From Vespula vulgaris (Eukaryota; Arthropoda; Insecta; Hymenoptera; Vespidae), in the NCBI RefSeq assembly GCF_905475345.1, contig NC_066594.1, positions 3,594,001-3,658,000 on the forward strand: a stretch of 64,000 nt of DNA, written 5' to 3'. Both the position numbers and the translations under genes were made by a program. Positions 1-13,700 of this stretch are shown here, one piece after another (position 1 is the first letter of the stretch; each line of letters starts with the position of its first letter). The notes under the pieces are model-generated. The model saw only the letters and a program-made list of their open reading frames with translations, was not told the DNA's origin and did not search any database.

Positions 1-41
1 CTTAGAAGATATTTCTCATTGGAAATATTCTTAAGTACCTA

Positions 42-1675
42 TTAAGCCTTTTGAGTATCTACTTTACTGTTACTCTTACCTATAAGTTTGTGATCCTTTT
101 CACATGATATACCCAATTCGCTTTCCACGACCGTTCGCGAACCGTTAAGATCGTTCAGTCTAATGCTCGTAGAGATTGCTTGAATTGTCGATACTTGGGC
201 TTCGCTACGATTTGCAGCTTCCTGCATCGCTGCAATTTTACTGACTAGATAGTGGTTACCCAATAAAACGTTTTTCTCCTTTAAAACATCCAGTTGAGCG
301 ATCAGACGACGAAATTCCTCCTGAAATTTAATGCGAATTCCGCATAGTTCCGCTTCTTTTGTAATTTTCTATCAGAATTTGGAGAGAAAGAGGGAAGGTG
401 TTCGTGTGAGAGTGTTTGTAAGAAAGAATAAGAGAAAGAAGAATGGGAAATGACTAAGCTAATTTCTTGGAAAGAAAAGAAAAATAATCAAAGTTTATAA
501 TTGTTTCCTATATATTTCAAAGTTGAATCTCACAAATAAAATTTCTTTCCTTTTTGACAAAATATGACTTTATATATATATATACATGTATCAGATCACA
601 CGAGATAGAATCGAATAAGAAATGCTATTTGTTTTTTTTTTCAGATTACGATTTGTATGTAGATTTAGTTTTGAAGTCCCAATGGAATAAAATTTGTTAC
701 ATGGAACGAACAGGAGAAATTTTCGTACTATGATTGGAAAAGGGAATTACAATATTTACACTTCAGTTAGAGAGATGTTGAAAACTGTCAGAGAGATTAA
801 GCAAACTTTTTAAATAAAATATATGTGTGTACGTGTGTATATCTTTATTTTCAAAAAATCGTCAGCTGCAGTTTATAAAGTAAATTACGACGAAAGAAAT
901 AGAGATAGAGAGACAGAGAGAAACCTATTTACATACTAAAAGTTAGGATTATTCTTAGTCGACTCGTAAAAACATGGTATTATCGATGTTTTTTATGTCG
1001 AAAGAAAAGTATAACTAAACATCGATAAAGTGCTTGCAATATTTTGATATGACTAATATCAGTTAAAAGAAAAAAATATCTACGTGATTTAAACTATTTT
1101 CGTGATTATACCGAAATCTAACATAATATTTGTAGATATATAGATAATATTTATAGATATGTACTTTTGAACGATTAAAAAATTTTCTCGATGATAATAT
1201 ATTTAATTCGTTTAAGACGACATTGAATTTATAGAACTTATTCTTTTTTACAACTTATTCTGTTCGTGTATATAATATATTAGATGGGATATATCCAAAT
1301 TTAAGTAATTGTTGATTTAGTTTAAAAGTATATAAATAAATAATAAAATTAAAGCTTTTAAAGGTCGAACGATCATCGCAGTTGAGTGTCTACAATATTT
1401 TCGACTGCTGTACTTTTTCCTTGTTGATGTCGTCGTCCTCTAACGCTTATCTTGTGTTTGTTTTGTTTCGCTCATATCTTTCTCCTTTTCATTCTGTTCT
1501 CCACTCCGCTATCTGTCTTCCCATTCATTTCTACGTTTATGTATATAGGATTTGAACGAATTAAATAGTATTGCGAGTTATTACTCCGAGAAGCATCAAA
1601 TTAATCAAATAAATTCGTGGATCATCAGAAAGTGTGTTCATAGATATTGTAATATATTTCTACGATCATATAAGA

Positions 1676-1759
<84 letters not shown>

Positions 1760-4700
1760 CATACATATATATATATACATATATATGTATATATATACAC
1801 ACACACGATTCGGATTCTAAGTGCTCAATCCAACCTTAAATCCTTATCAAGCGAAGGCATCACTTTCCTCACTTTTGTGGTAAGAGTATTAACGTTTGAA
1901 GGAAACAATCAATCTGTCGTACAAACGCTCCCTTATCATCGACCCTGTCTAGCTCGCTTGAAATTGCTGAGCCAATGCTACGAACCGTATATTTGTGGTT
2001 TGTTCTTCAATTTATTCGAACATCAAATACAAAGTACTTTGTTAAAAATCTTAACCAAAAATGTATTATCAATTATCGAAATTTTTAATGATGACAATGC
2101 TTAGAATTCATACTTGCTTGTCGCACGCTTATTGATTTTTATTTTTATGTTCAAATACAGAAATGTATTTTCGTCATTTATTATCTATATATTTGTAAGC
2201 TATAATAGTAAGCAGAAAAGGTTATGACTAATTTTGAGTTTTAGTATAATTTAGTTTTAGTTTGCTTTAATTTAATGTACGAAGTAGATTTAATTATTCG
2301 ATAAATATCTAATATGAACTAAACAAACTTGTAGTTTTTATTCAGAAGAAGTGTGAAAAGACATGTGAAATTATGTTGTAATTATAGATACCAAACGAGA
2401 ACCTAATCATAATATTATCGAGTTTTTTTAACGTAATTGTCGAACTTACTTTTCGGCGATCTAAGTTTTAAAAGGTTAAGTTAGTCAATACGAATAAATT
2501 TTTTTTCCTCTGTCTTTCTCTCTGCCTGTCTTTGAATCTTTAATACGATCATCTCTATTTCTTTCACTACGTAATCCAACTTTTTATTAATATCACTAAG
2601 ACTAAATATCCGAGATGTAATAAAATAAAAAAACTAAGTGTCCTTGAAATTGTCTTACCGTAGTACCGTCGCTCTCCTCTGTGAAATTACCTTGTTGGAG
2701 AGATATTGAATTTGTCTGATTGCTGGTACCTTGAGGTCGACTGCTTTTACTCAAAAACTTGCTGGCTGGACCAGAAAGTTTACCGGCTGAATCCTCTTTG
2801 CCATAACCGCGAAATACCACGTAAGCCTTGATAAAGGAAAAGCAATGAGCGTTTTCCTTTCAATTAGTAAAGTTATGTATATATCGTTTAACATGTTAAC
2901 CGAAGAAATTCTTGGTTTGGTCAATATAAATTCATTTATCTTTATTGAAAATGAAATATTACAGGTAAAGGTTAAATTTTCGTTATAAAAGAAAGTATAT
3001 CTAATAAAGAAATAAAAAAAGTATATAAGTGATATAATTCTTCTTTCGTAAGAGTAAGAAAAAATAATCTATTTGTTCTTTTATTACGAAGAAAGTTAAA
3101 TCTTTTTTTTTTAGCTTTTTCGGTTAACAAGTTAATAAAGTTAGAGTTTCTTTGATAAATCATTCGACACATTGATTATTTCTTTTTTACCTTGCTGCCG
3201 AATATAAGACATAATAAGAGTGTGACGGTTAGTTGGGTATGACAGAAAAATATGATGTACAATAAATCCGGATTGGCCGGTGATTGCAGAAACAGCCTGT
3301 AACGACAAAAAAATTTGTATGAACCATGACAGTAATTATCTCGAAAGTTTCATTTAAAAAAAAAAAAAGTAAAATTCAAATGTACATACTTCACAAAGAT
3401 TCAAAAACTTATTTGGAACTACAAATTCGCAATAATGTTTTCTAAACGAAGTTTGGATTCATTTACATTTTATTTCGTTTCGAGAGTTATTTTGGGAGTA
3501 AAAAAAACTATCATAGATTAAAAGAGATATATCCAATGTGGCGATAAAACTATCGTTTCAAGTTAGGGAGATTTACTTGTGCGAAATGTCGAATTAAATA
3601 TAGGAGATTGCCGAATAAGAAAAGTCGATTCGATTAAATGAATAGTTCGAAATTCATTGTTCGAGATTCTTTCTCTAGTTTGTCAAATTTACGAGCGAAA
3701 TTGATAATTACTTGGATAGACTTTCGAGCGGCACTTTGGTGAGTACAGTAGAATTCAATTGAACGAGTTGTCTTCTATTAAGTGTTTCTATGTGTCAATG
3801 TCGATTAAATTTCTCCTCTAAAAGTGTACACGTTTAATAACTTCGTGAGATCTTATATTATTTTGATAAATTTGATGAAATATCTTATAAAACAGTATGC
3901 AATTATCAAGTAGATAGAAACATGATTTCTTACACTTTTAGCTTTATTTTTTGTTTAAATTTGATTCGCAAAATTATATTATCCACTTGATTTTAACAAC
4001 GTTTCGTTAACTTAAAAAATTCGATACGTGTATATGGTACCAATAGAATTTATTATAAATATACTTTCATTGACTTAACAAAAGTGATGAATTTATAATA
4101 AATATCTATAATACTGGGCAAGTACTTTTTTAGTTTAACAGTAAAAAATCTCTCATGATTTCCCGTAATGCGTAATATAGTGAGCAATATAAATTAAATA
4201 CTGTTTCGTGAATAATTAAAAATGAGCAATTAAGGTAGTTTTTTAATAACTTTTTTTGTGTATTTAATTGACATTGTAATATCAATAGCGTCAACAAAAT
4301 TTCAACATTACTTATAGTAAAAATGTTGTTATTTAGTTGGAATTGTTAATGTATAATAGGTGCACTCACATTGAAACATTGAGGAAGACCGATAGCAAAA
4401 ATTCGTTGTAAATGGCCATCGATATAAATCGACTCTCGTTAAATTCAGACGGAGTTTTTCTTACAACGATGCATAGTCTGATACCCCAAATAAGGAACAT
4501 CACTTCGACTGAAAGACGAAAAGAAAAAAGAACAGATTTATTAAATTAAAAGATTAAAATGAGAACAACACATAATAATAATGACGATAGTACTTCATGG
4601 GTCTTTGTAATTTTATCGAAATTAGCATGATATAATCGATTTTAAATTATTTTGGACCATTAACGTAATTTGCAATTATGTTATTTCGACGGTTCCTTGT

Positions 4701-7700
4701 TTCTATTATTATTCAAGATAAATACACATGCTAATATATCGATAATAATATTCTATATATCGAATTGAAATTAGTTAATTAGTAATCGAACAATTATCAT
4801 TCTTTAAAATCCAATGCCGTTTATTAAATGCGCTTAAATTAACATAAAAAATTGAGCTTGATTAAGGACGGTTTTTAATAACATTTATTACGTGGACAAC
4901 ACAAAACTTTAATTATCATTAAACATATTAAATTAATAACCAATCGAATTCGTCGATTCTTTTTTTTTTAATTTGAAGGAAACAGAAAATTCGTCACGAA
5001 AACATTCGATATACAACGCAAGAGAAATATATATTTGAAAAATTTTAAAAATGAAAAAATTGTAATGATGGTATTTTTTCATTCGCATCAGTAGATATTA
5101 TATTTTTATTTCGATTCCATAATCTTCGAGTTTTGAATTTTAATTTTGCGGAACAAACGAATTGGTTGTGTTATTTTACACGAACGAAAAAGTTCACTCG
5201 ATAAATTCACTTTCGTGCCTTTCCTGCAATTAATCGCTCTCTTTTTCACACACATACACACACACTCTCTCTCTCTCTTTCTCTGTGTCTCTCGCCAAAC
5301 GAAACGATTCGGATAGCTCTCGCAAGTTTCGCGTTCCCACGTTAAGCTTGACTTTGATGTAAGCCGACTTCCTCGCTTTTGTGAAACTTAAATTCCTAGA
5401 CCGTCCTATTTTCTACTTAAGCAAAGCACGAAGTTGCAAGTTAACGTAATGCAACTTTTTCTTTTTCCCTGCTAGAAAAATTGCCAAACTTGCGAATACT
5501 GAAGTAAATACTTGTCGTCTCTCGTTCCTCATTTTACATTAACAAAAGAAAGAGGAAATAAACGTGAAAGGAAAGGTATTTATTCAAAGAATAATTCTTC
5601 TGCAACGGAACGGCGCCTGCTCTCATTCTGTTTTATTTTGAGAAAAGAGATATATAGGTAATTTGGAACAATTAACTCTCCTTTCTTGTACGGTTCTTTT
5701 TCGAAAGTAATGCCGTTAGATTTCTTTTTCGTATCCAAAAAAGAAGAAAAAAACAAGGATGAGAAAGAGAAAGAGTAAAAGAGAGAAGATAAGTCCTAGA
5801 GATTTAACTTGGACAGGTTTGGACTTTTGCTAAAAGACCGCCAGAGGTTAAGTTCTTATACTTTGCTTTCTTTTTTAGTTACGATTAGTTTCATCCCTTC
5901 TTGCCTTGAAGAGAAAGAGAATAAACGCTGGGTTAGACTTAAATCGCAAAGATTTATTACTTCGTTGCTGGTCTTGACGCTTCCTCTCTCTTTCTCTTTC
6001 CTTCTCTTATAGTTTCTCTCGAATCGAACATACTCAATTGTTTCTAATCGATCGGATTAAGAGAGACACATTTAATCGACGTTTCTCAGTAAGCTTAGTC
6101 GACGAAAAACGATATCGTTTGCTCCTAAGTTTATTTTTTCGACTGTAATCAGCAACGAGATATGATTTTAAGAAACTCAATGACCCTCGACCTTTTTTAA
6201 CCATTTTAATTTTTAAGATAAAAGTTAATCGTTCCAAATTCGCAAGATCTCAGCACGAAGGAAACACTTAAAAGCTTTAAAGGGAACGTAACGCCATTCC
6301 GATGATGATTGCACGAATATAACTTTCATTCGAGAGACGAGAAAATTTAAAGGGGCTGGTATCAGCAGTATGCTATAAAAAATAAAAAAGGAGAGAAAGA
6401 GAGAGGAAGATGGATAAAGTAAAATTGGAAATATTTCATCGAAAAAATGTTTCATTGAAAAAATTCGGATAGTTCGAATTCTTCTTTTATCGATTCTTTT
6501 TTTAAGAAAATATCGATAAATATTCAGGTACGATCCAAGTCATTTGCATATATGCTTTGAAAGATTTAAGTATTCATATATGCATTTTATTGTTTCTATA
6601 TTCTCACTACATGAATAGTTAATTTCACCATTGTGTGTGTATGTGTTAATTTTTATTAATGTGCATGTTAATTTTTATAATAATTAAATGCCTATATGAT
6701 TCCTTAAGATCGATTGGAAGTTTGCTTATTCAACTGAAATATCCCGAAACGAGGTTTATGATCTTCTGTTAAAGTTTCCGCCTTAACGATACGCGTGTAA
6801 TGACCTGTAACCACTGTTAATAGCACTTAAACCATGTGTCGTTAGCTTGGATCTTTTGCGTAAATCAAAGGTGGGTAACTTCTTCTTCGCTAGAAGGCAT
6901 ACGGTCCTCATCATCAATCAATCCATTCCCCCACTATTTTGCAGAGATCAGGAGAGTGTCACTGGGACGGCAAGAGGAGATTTTCGATTGCTCCGCCTAT
7001 CCCTATCTTTAATGTCTTTTTCTTATCTACAGGGTAGGATCTTACAATTAGTTACATAGTTGTAGGATTTCCATATTTACGCTGGATCGTGAATAAAAAT
7101 CTATGCCAATATTTTATCGTAATATCCGACTCACTATCAGTTTCAATACATAGTTCTCATTCTTTCTCTTTGTTATGAATAGGATTTGTAGATGTCATTC
7201 TATCAATATCTATAAGATTACTTTAAGCAATGAGTCAGTCAATTATACCCGCGTGTTTTATAGAAATATTTTTATGATCTCTGTACGATACTTAAGTTTA
7301 GTATCATTCCAACCGATTATTTCAAATAAATAAAAATAAAAGTCATGCAGCTCATGAAATATGTAAAACTGTGTGAAATAGTAGGGCTCTTCTCCTCTCA
7401 TATTATTATATGGAACAGGCAAGTAAAAAAAGGAGCCACATGCGGCCGGCTGATTCCTTTATATTTTTTTTTTATAGTTTATTAAATCAGTTAGTCTCGT
7501 TAAATTGCAATTGTGGAAATTATGCTACTTACGCGTCGTGAAACTGTGATCCCACCAATCCGTTCGACAAAGATACGCTTTCAAATCATCGGCTGTACGT
7601 GCGACTATGACTACCGGTGGTGCAACCAAAGTACGAATACTTAGAAATACACTGAATATCATGACTATGATACCAAGTCGCTTGAGTAAACTGGCATCTG

Positions 7701-10700
7701 TAATTTTTACCGCCTTTGCCGACTTCACTCGAAATATCACCGATATTCTGTAAATAAAAAAGAGTATTTATAATAATCGTAAAAAATGTTGACTTTTTTA
7801 CGGGAAAGATGATGGGAAGCATTAAGCGAAGAATCGAATTTCTCGTTATTAACTTTATTAACGAGATAGAGATTTATTCCTTTTTTATTTCCTTTTTTAT
7901 TTATCTTGGTATATTTATTATCTTAGGAATCAAAATTGGTATTAAATATTACAAATTCAAAAATCTTCGTTTGCATGCATTTCCAATTTCCGATTCATTT
8001 ACATTAATATCTGAATAAATTTTCTCGTATAAGATTATTCCTACCATATTTTATTTTCTATTATCTCTGCCTGTAATAACGAAAGAACAGATTATCGTCT
8101 TTAATTATTTACGTATGAGCGTTATATTCTTTAAATCTGTAATCGATCTTTTTGCTTTTTTCTTTTTTGTGGGTAATGTGAAACGCACGAATATGTATGA
8201 ATTTTATTAAGTATAGAGTTACGTAACTAATATTCTATTAAATTCAACTTTTAGATTGTGAAACTTCTGATTTAATTATTAAATTAAATAAGAATATTTT
8301 TTGTGTTTATACATTCGTTATTTCAAACCACAAATGAATTATTGATAATTTTATAATTAATGAAAGATTTGAGATAATCTTACATTTGAAAATTCAATTC
8401 GAGTAAAAAAGTTATAAACAATAATTTACTCTATAATTTTTCTTTGCTTTTATCTTCTCGTAATTCGTTAATTTATTCTCATTATTAACGATAAATGACT
8501 ATACGAGTCAAGTATGATAGCATGAGAAACAATGGATCTTTCTTATCGTTAACAAAGAGTACCGAATGCGAATCGTAAAAGCCGAACAGTTCCGTAATGT
8601 AAAATCTATGTCGACGAAGATTAACGATGATTTGACAATAGTACAGAAAGGGACATAGTAGTGTATTTGATCGTAAAGGGTGAGCTTTGCGTTAGTTTCG
8701 TCGATCTAAGGAATACACTATAGAAACTGATTTAATGCTCTGGATAAAGAATCTTTGCTTCATTTTACTTTATTTACTTTTAACGACTCGCCGACATTGG
8801 CATATCCAATTTACCATAATAAAATTCAGTTGTACATAAATCAATAGCAAGGTTTATTCTTCGCATAAAAGATATTATTTAATTTACGATTAAATGGATA
8901 TATCAACGACATTGAAATATTTCTATTTTATCATGTGGTCAGAAAATAGGTTTAGATCAAGAAGATTCGCATTCGAACTTTCTCAAGATGAAAACGAAGG
9001 AAGTTGAAAGAGGCAGACAGAGATAGAGGAACAAGAAGAGAGAAAAGGAGCAGAAGGAAAAGCGATCTTTTGTTCCGGAAGTTTGAAAGACCCGGAAATC
9101 CTGTGGTTTCGAGAAGCTGGATCGAAAGAGACAAGTACGAGGAAATAGTAAGGAACCGGCTCGATTATCGATCCTTGATAAGTTCCGACCCTCTTTCCTT
9201 GCTCTTTCTAGTTCTAACCAGCAATTGACGCGTTTTTCAGTGATGTAGTTCGAGAGAAGACGCTAAATGCAGGGCTGATGTGCTATTAAAGGTTTATGAA
9301 GGTATTTAGCAGGTATTTACTAAAGCTTTCGATTGCAAGTATTATAGTATTCGTACTTCTATTCGTTCAAGCCATTCCCATGTTCAACGGGAATCTCTCT
9401 TCCTTTCTCTCCCTCTATCAGATAGAAGTACCATAATCCTACAGATATTCTCCGTCTACTTGCTCCCCATATCGTAATTATCTCTAAAACGTTTGAATTC
9501 CGTAAGAAGTAAGATTATTCCGTAAGAACAAAAGTCATAATATTTTTCAAAATTGTTCTACTACTAATACTTTGGATTGTACATTTACCTTTTAAGACAA
9601 CTTTTAAGCATTTACGATATTTTTTTTTTTGCATCGGGTTACCTATTTCAAAGAATTCGTGAATCCTTGAGGAAGAAACTGCCGAAAGATCTTTCATCGA
9701 ATTTCTTAGCCGATAAACGGCAAAAGAAATGCAACCAGTCGTTTGCTACGAATACAAATGAGATATAAAACCTTGCGAAAAATCCTCTTCAATGTGGAAT
9801 AGACTCAATAGTATCTTTTATGATTCACGAAAGATGACTGCATGAAAATAACGTAACGCCTTTGTCGAACCGCTTATGTGATTTTGCATGAAGGGGAGGA
9901 TAGGGAAAGAGAGAAATTTATAACCATCCTGGGGGAGTCCGAGATATCCATGGAGGTATTTGTATCGGCGGGAAGGGTAGTATTTTCTCTCGGACAGAGA
10001 TCGGTGATGTCGGATTTAGCGAGAAAGCGAATGCGAGTGAGGTTGGTACCAACACGTTAAATCTCAAAATGTCCGATCTCGAAGCAGAGATCGGGAGTAG
10101 AGACATTAGAGGTGGTATGCGGGCTGGATTAGAGCTTCTGCCACGTGTCGGACTAACAGGGTTGACGAAGACTTTACTGAATATATCGATATATGAGCCA
10201 TATTATCAGACCGACCGGATGTATGCCAACAACATACATATACATATAGATACGCATTATATGTATACGTGTAGATATTATACGACAGAGATGTGGCTTT
10301 CATCGAACTAAATCGGAATAATGGCAGTAGATACCTAACGCGTAGGTATATTGACCCGTTAACATATGTATCTATAGCTAAATACAAATTGACCAGTGAA
10401 CACTCAGATGATCTTAGCTTGGACAGTAGATTATATCAGTGTTATATGCTTTTTGATGAATTTAATATATTTCTATTGTTTAAAGGATAGTATAGAACAT
10501 CCGGGGTAAGTTATATTAACAGTTCGTTTCATCGTGTAATAACAAATTTCATAAACGCAATTTTCTCGGATGTATCGAGATATCAAATAATCTTGACATG
10601 GTTCCGAGCGTTGATTTACCCTACTCAAAATTTATTATATATAAATGTCTTATTATACGTTCTCGATTCTATATATCATCGATGTTAAATAATTAAATGT

Positions 10701-13700
10701 TTTCCACCTTATTGTATTTTATGATTTATCGAAAAGGAAAACTAATTTATCACGTTCTTTCTTTCAACTCGTTCAAAAATTTAATTATTCATATCCGAGA
10801 AAATAAGTGGAAAAAACGTAACGCCGCAGTCGTTGATATCACAACGTAATAACAATTTATCTTCATGTTGTACGAAAATAGAAAAAGAAAAAAAAGGAAG
10901 TATATGGAAAAATTGCTATTTCATTTTTTTATTTTTTTATTTTTTTTTTGTTAAAGTTTCATTTATTATCACCGCGTTTGCTCAATAACATAAAAGTTTA
11001 GTTAACACCTACACAAAAACAAATAATATCGATGTTGCAATTTCCATCTCCATTTTTTATCGATATTTTTCTATTGAACGCGAGTAACAGAAATCTCTCG
11101 AGGATATTTGGAGGGCAATTTTTTTCTATTGTTTACTTACCGCCATGTTTTCAACATTAAAGCACCGTACGTCAGGGAAAAACCGATTTCTCGGAGCCAA
11201 ACTCGAACAGTACACGTTATAACGTTTGGCTGAGGATACATAACTATTGTCTGCAAAAGATGAAAAGAATAGAATTTCTCTAACGAAACGATGTGATAAA
11301 GCATGAGAGATTAATTTCTCATATCGTATTTAACATGGTTTAAATGATCTTTGTCATTATAGACATAGCAGAGGATAATTAACGCAGAGATATGGTAACG
11401 TAATGTAAAAGCAATATTAATTTTTTAACGTTAACGCAAAGTACATGAATCAAAGTTCTATGCTAAATACTTATTTTTATCCTTAGGAATATTTATCCGT
11501 AAAATAAAAAAAAAGTTTGACAAATCTTCCAAAGCTTTAATCTTGTTTTGACAAAGACCCAGATTTTACCGTGCAATATATGAAGAAGGCGCCCAGTACT
11601 ATAACGCGCAGCAAAACGGGGCTGGCAGCTCTAACCACCTGAAATAGAAAAGCAAAAGGTATTTTTTGTTAGAGACCTTTTCATATTTTTATAAAAGGAT
11701 CTTTAATTAAGACAAGACAGTCGCATTTTCTCTTTCTCTCTTTAACGACATTCGCTTCTCTTTGGCTCTTGTACAATTAAGATATGAAGATGATTAATTC
11801 GTGTTAAAAAATGAGCGAATAAAGCAAACGAGGAAGTATTTCAATGAGCAACTAAATTTGATGCTCAAGTAAATATAATATATTCCGTGACATTGTAACA
11901 AAAGTCAGCTAGTCATGACAAGTTAGAATGTCATGCAATAGTTTAATTATTTATTGTAAATTTCTTTCGCACGTATTCGTTATCATTTTACCTTTCCCTA
12001 CCTCTTTCTCCTTTCCCTCTCTTTCTCTTTGACTCTTTTCTCGTGTACACGTAGTCGAGAACACAGACAGTAAGCAAGTATATTCGATGTAATGCCGTAA
12101 ATGAAACAGTTGAGACACGCAAACGGGAAATTAGCTTTGTTGCCAGTACGAACTTTGCTTTGTTATCCTCTCTTTCGTTTCGCTGACTGTTTTTTATTTT
12201 TTCTTTTTTTTGTTATACTGATATATTGTACTAATGTCAAATCCATCAACGAGAAAAATTCAATTTGATCGGATAATGGGGGAAAAAGGTAAACGGGGTT
12301 AAATTCGAGAAGATCGATTCCAAAGTTTGAGGTACTCATTTTTGTGTCGCAAAAAGAGATAAAGCATCGTTCATAGAAAATGGAGCAGAGGTGGTCTAGA
12401 TTGTGGTCTCATTGTAACGTTGAAAGTTTCTTGAAACTGGCCAGCACCTTCGTGGACGTACATAAACGCAAAAGCTATTTCGAAGTTTCTATGTTATTCA
12501 AACGAAAAAGAGTCCGAGCTGTAAACTCGATTAATGCGTCCTCTTCTTGCTGCATCGTCCTCGTTTCGACCTTATTTCTTCTAAGATTTATCGCTTCAAT
12601 GATACATATGTAATATGTATGTGAGATTTTATACGAAAGGATCCTTCGAATAGAAAGAAAAATTATAATAGTTTAATAAAAAGAGGATAAAAATGTAGTC
12701 ATATAACGTTTCTTAATCCACGACGTATTTTCTTATAAAGCATTGCATTTCCTTTTCTATCGATGCAGATGTTTGTTTCACGTTAGTATTTCTTTCGTGT
12801 TCTTATACCGATAAAAAATAAATCGCGTTCGTAATAATACTCTATTAAATCGACGTCGGAACGTTTGAAATAATATCGAGGTAGTAAATAAATTCAATAA
12901 AAACGACGGTAAAGATGTTTTTTTCATTTTCTTTTTTTTTCGAGGTGTTCTAGAGAAATGATAAAGTTCACAGATGTTTTCAGATTTGGACAAAAGCGCA
13001 AAGTTAAATATGATACAAGATTTAGGTAATTTAGATTATTTTTTAAAGATCAGAAAAAATGTTGCTTATAAATCTGAAAATGAATTATTTATTCTCTCTA
13101 ATTTCTTTCTTAAATATACTAAATTCAATGCTTCAAAAAATTTCTTGTTTCATTATTCGAACACTTATAAATATTAAGTTTCTATCATATTTTTTTTTTT
13201 TTTTTTATTGAATTACACTAAATCTTGTAATAATTAAAGTTACATAACGTGCGAAATTGAATGAGGCTTGCTTCCTTCATTCAGATCTTTTTTCATAACG
13301 GATCAATATATAATCTCGTTGCATATACAATGTTTACTCTCATTGTTTGCCATTCAATTTATTTCACATACTGCATATAGGTTGATCTTTTTTTAAAACA
13401 TAAAAAGAAACTTGCTATCGAAGCTAATACGACTGTTTATCATTTAGATTTTTGTCAGGCAATGCACATTACAAATGTTTACACTAGCGAGTGTAATCCT
13501 TTGATGTTTTTTTTCCAATGCAAATAACATGCACGTTCGAAGGGAGTGACAGTCAAGCCACGGATGTGCTCAGTCGATCAAACTGTTAACCTAGAATAAA
13601 TCGTTATTTTTATTAAAGTCTTTGATCGCTATTTATTCGATCGAATAATCACATTCATCCGTGCGCAGCAAATAATAATATATATGCTTGTCTAGTAATG

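Noticed and set aside
1552..2104. Two long plus-strand ORFs of 95 and 156 codons
   Set aside because: Most of their length is the (TA)n array read as alternating Ile and Tyr, and the rest has no coding character.
7586..7822. Alternative 78-codon minus frame over the TM4 exon
   Set aside because: The other frame carries TM4 and the conserved CRTDWWD loop and fits the phases of both neighbours.
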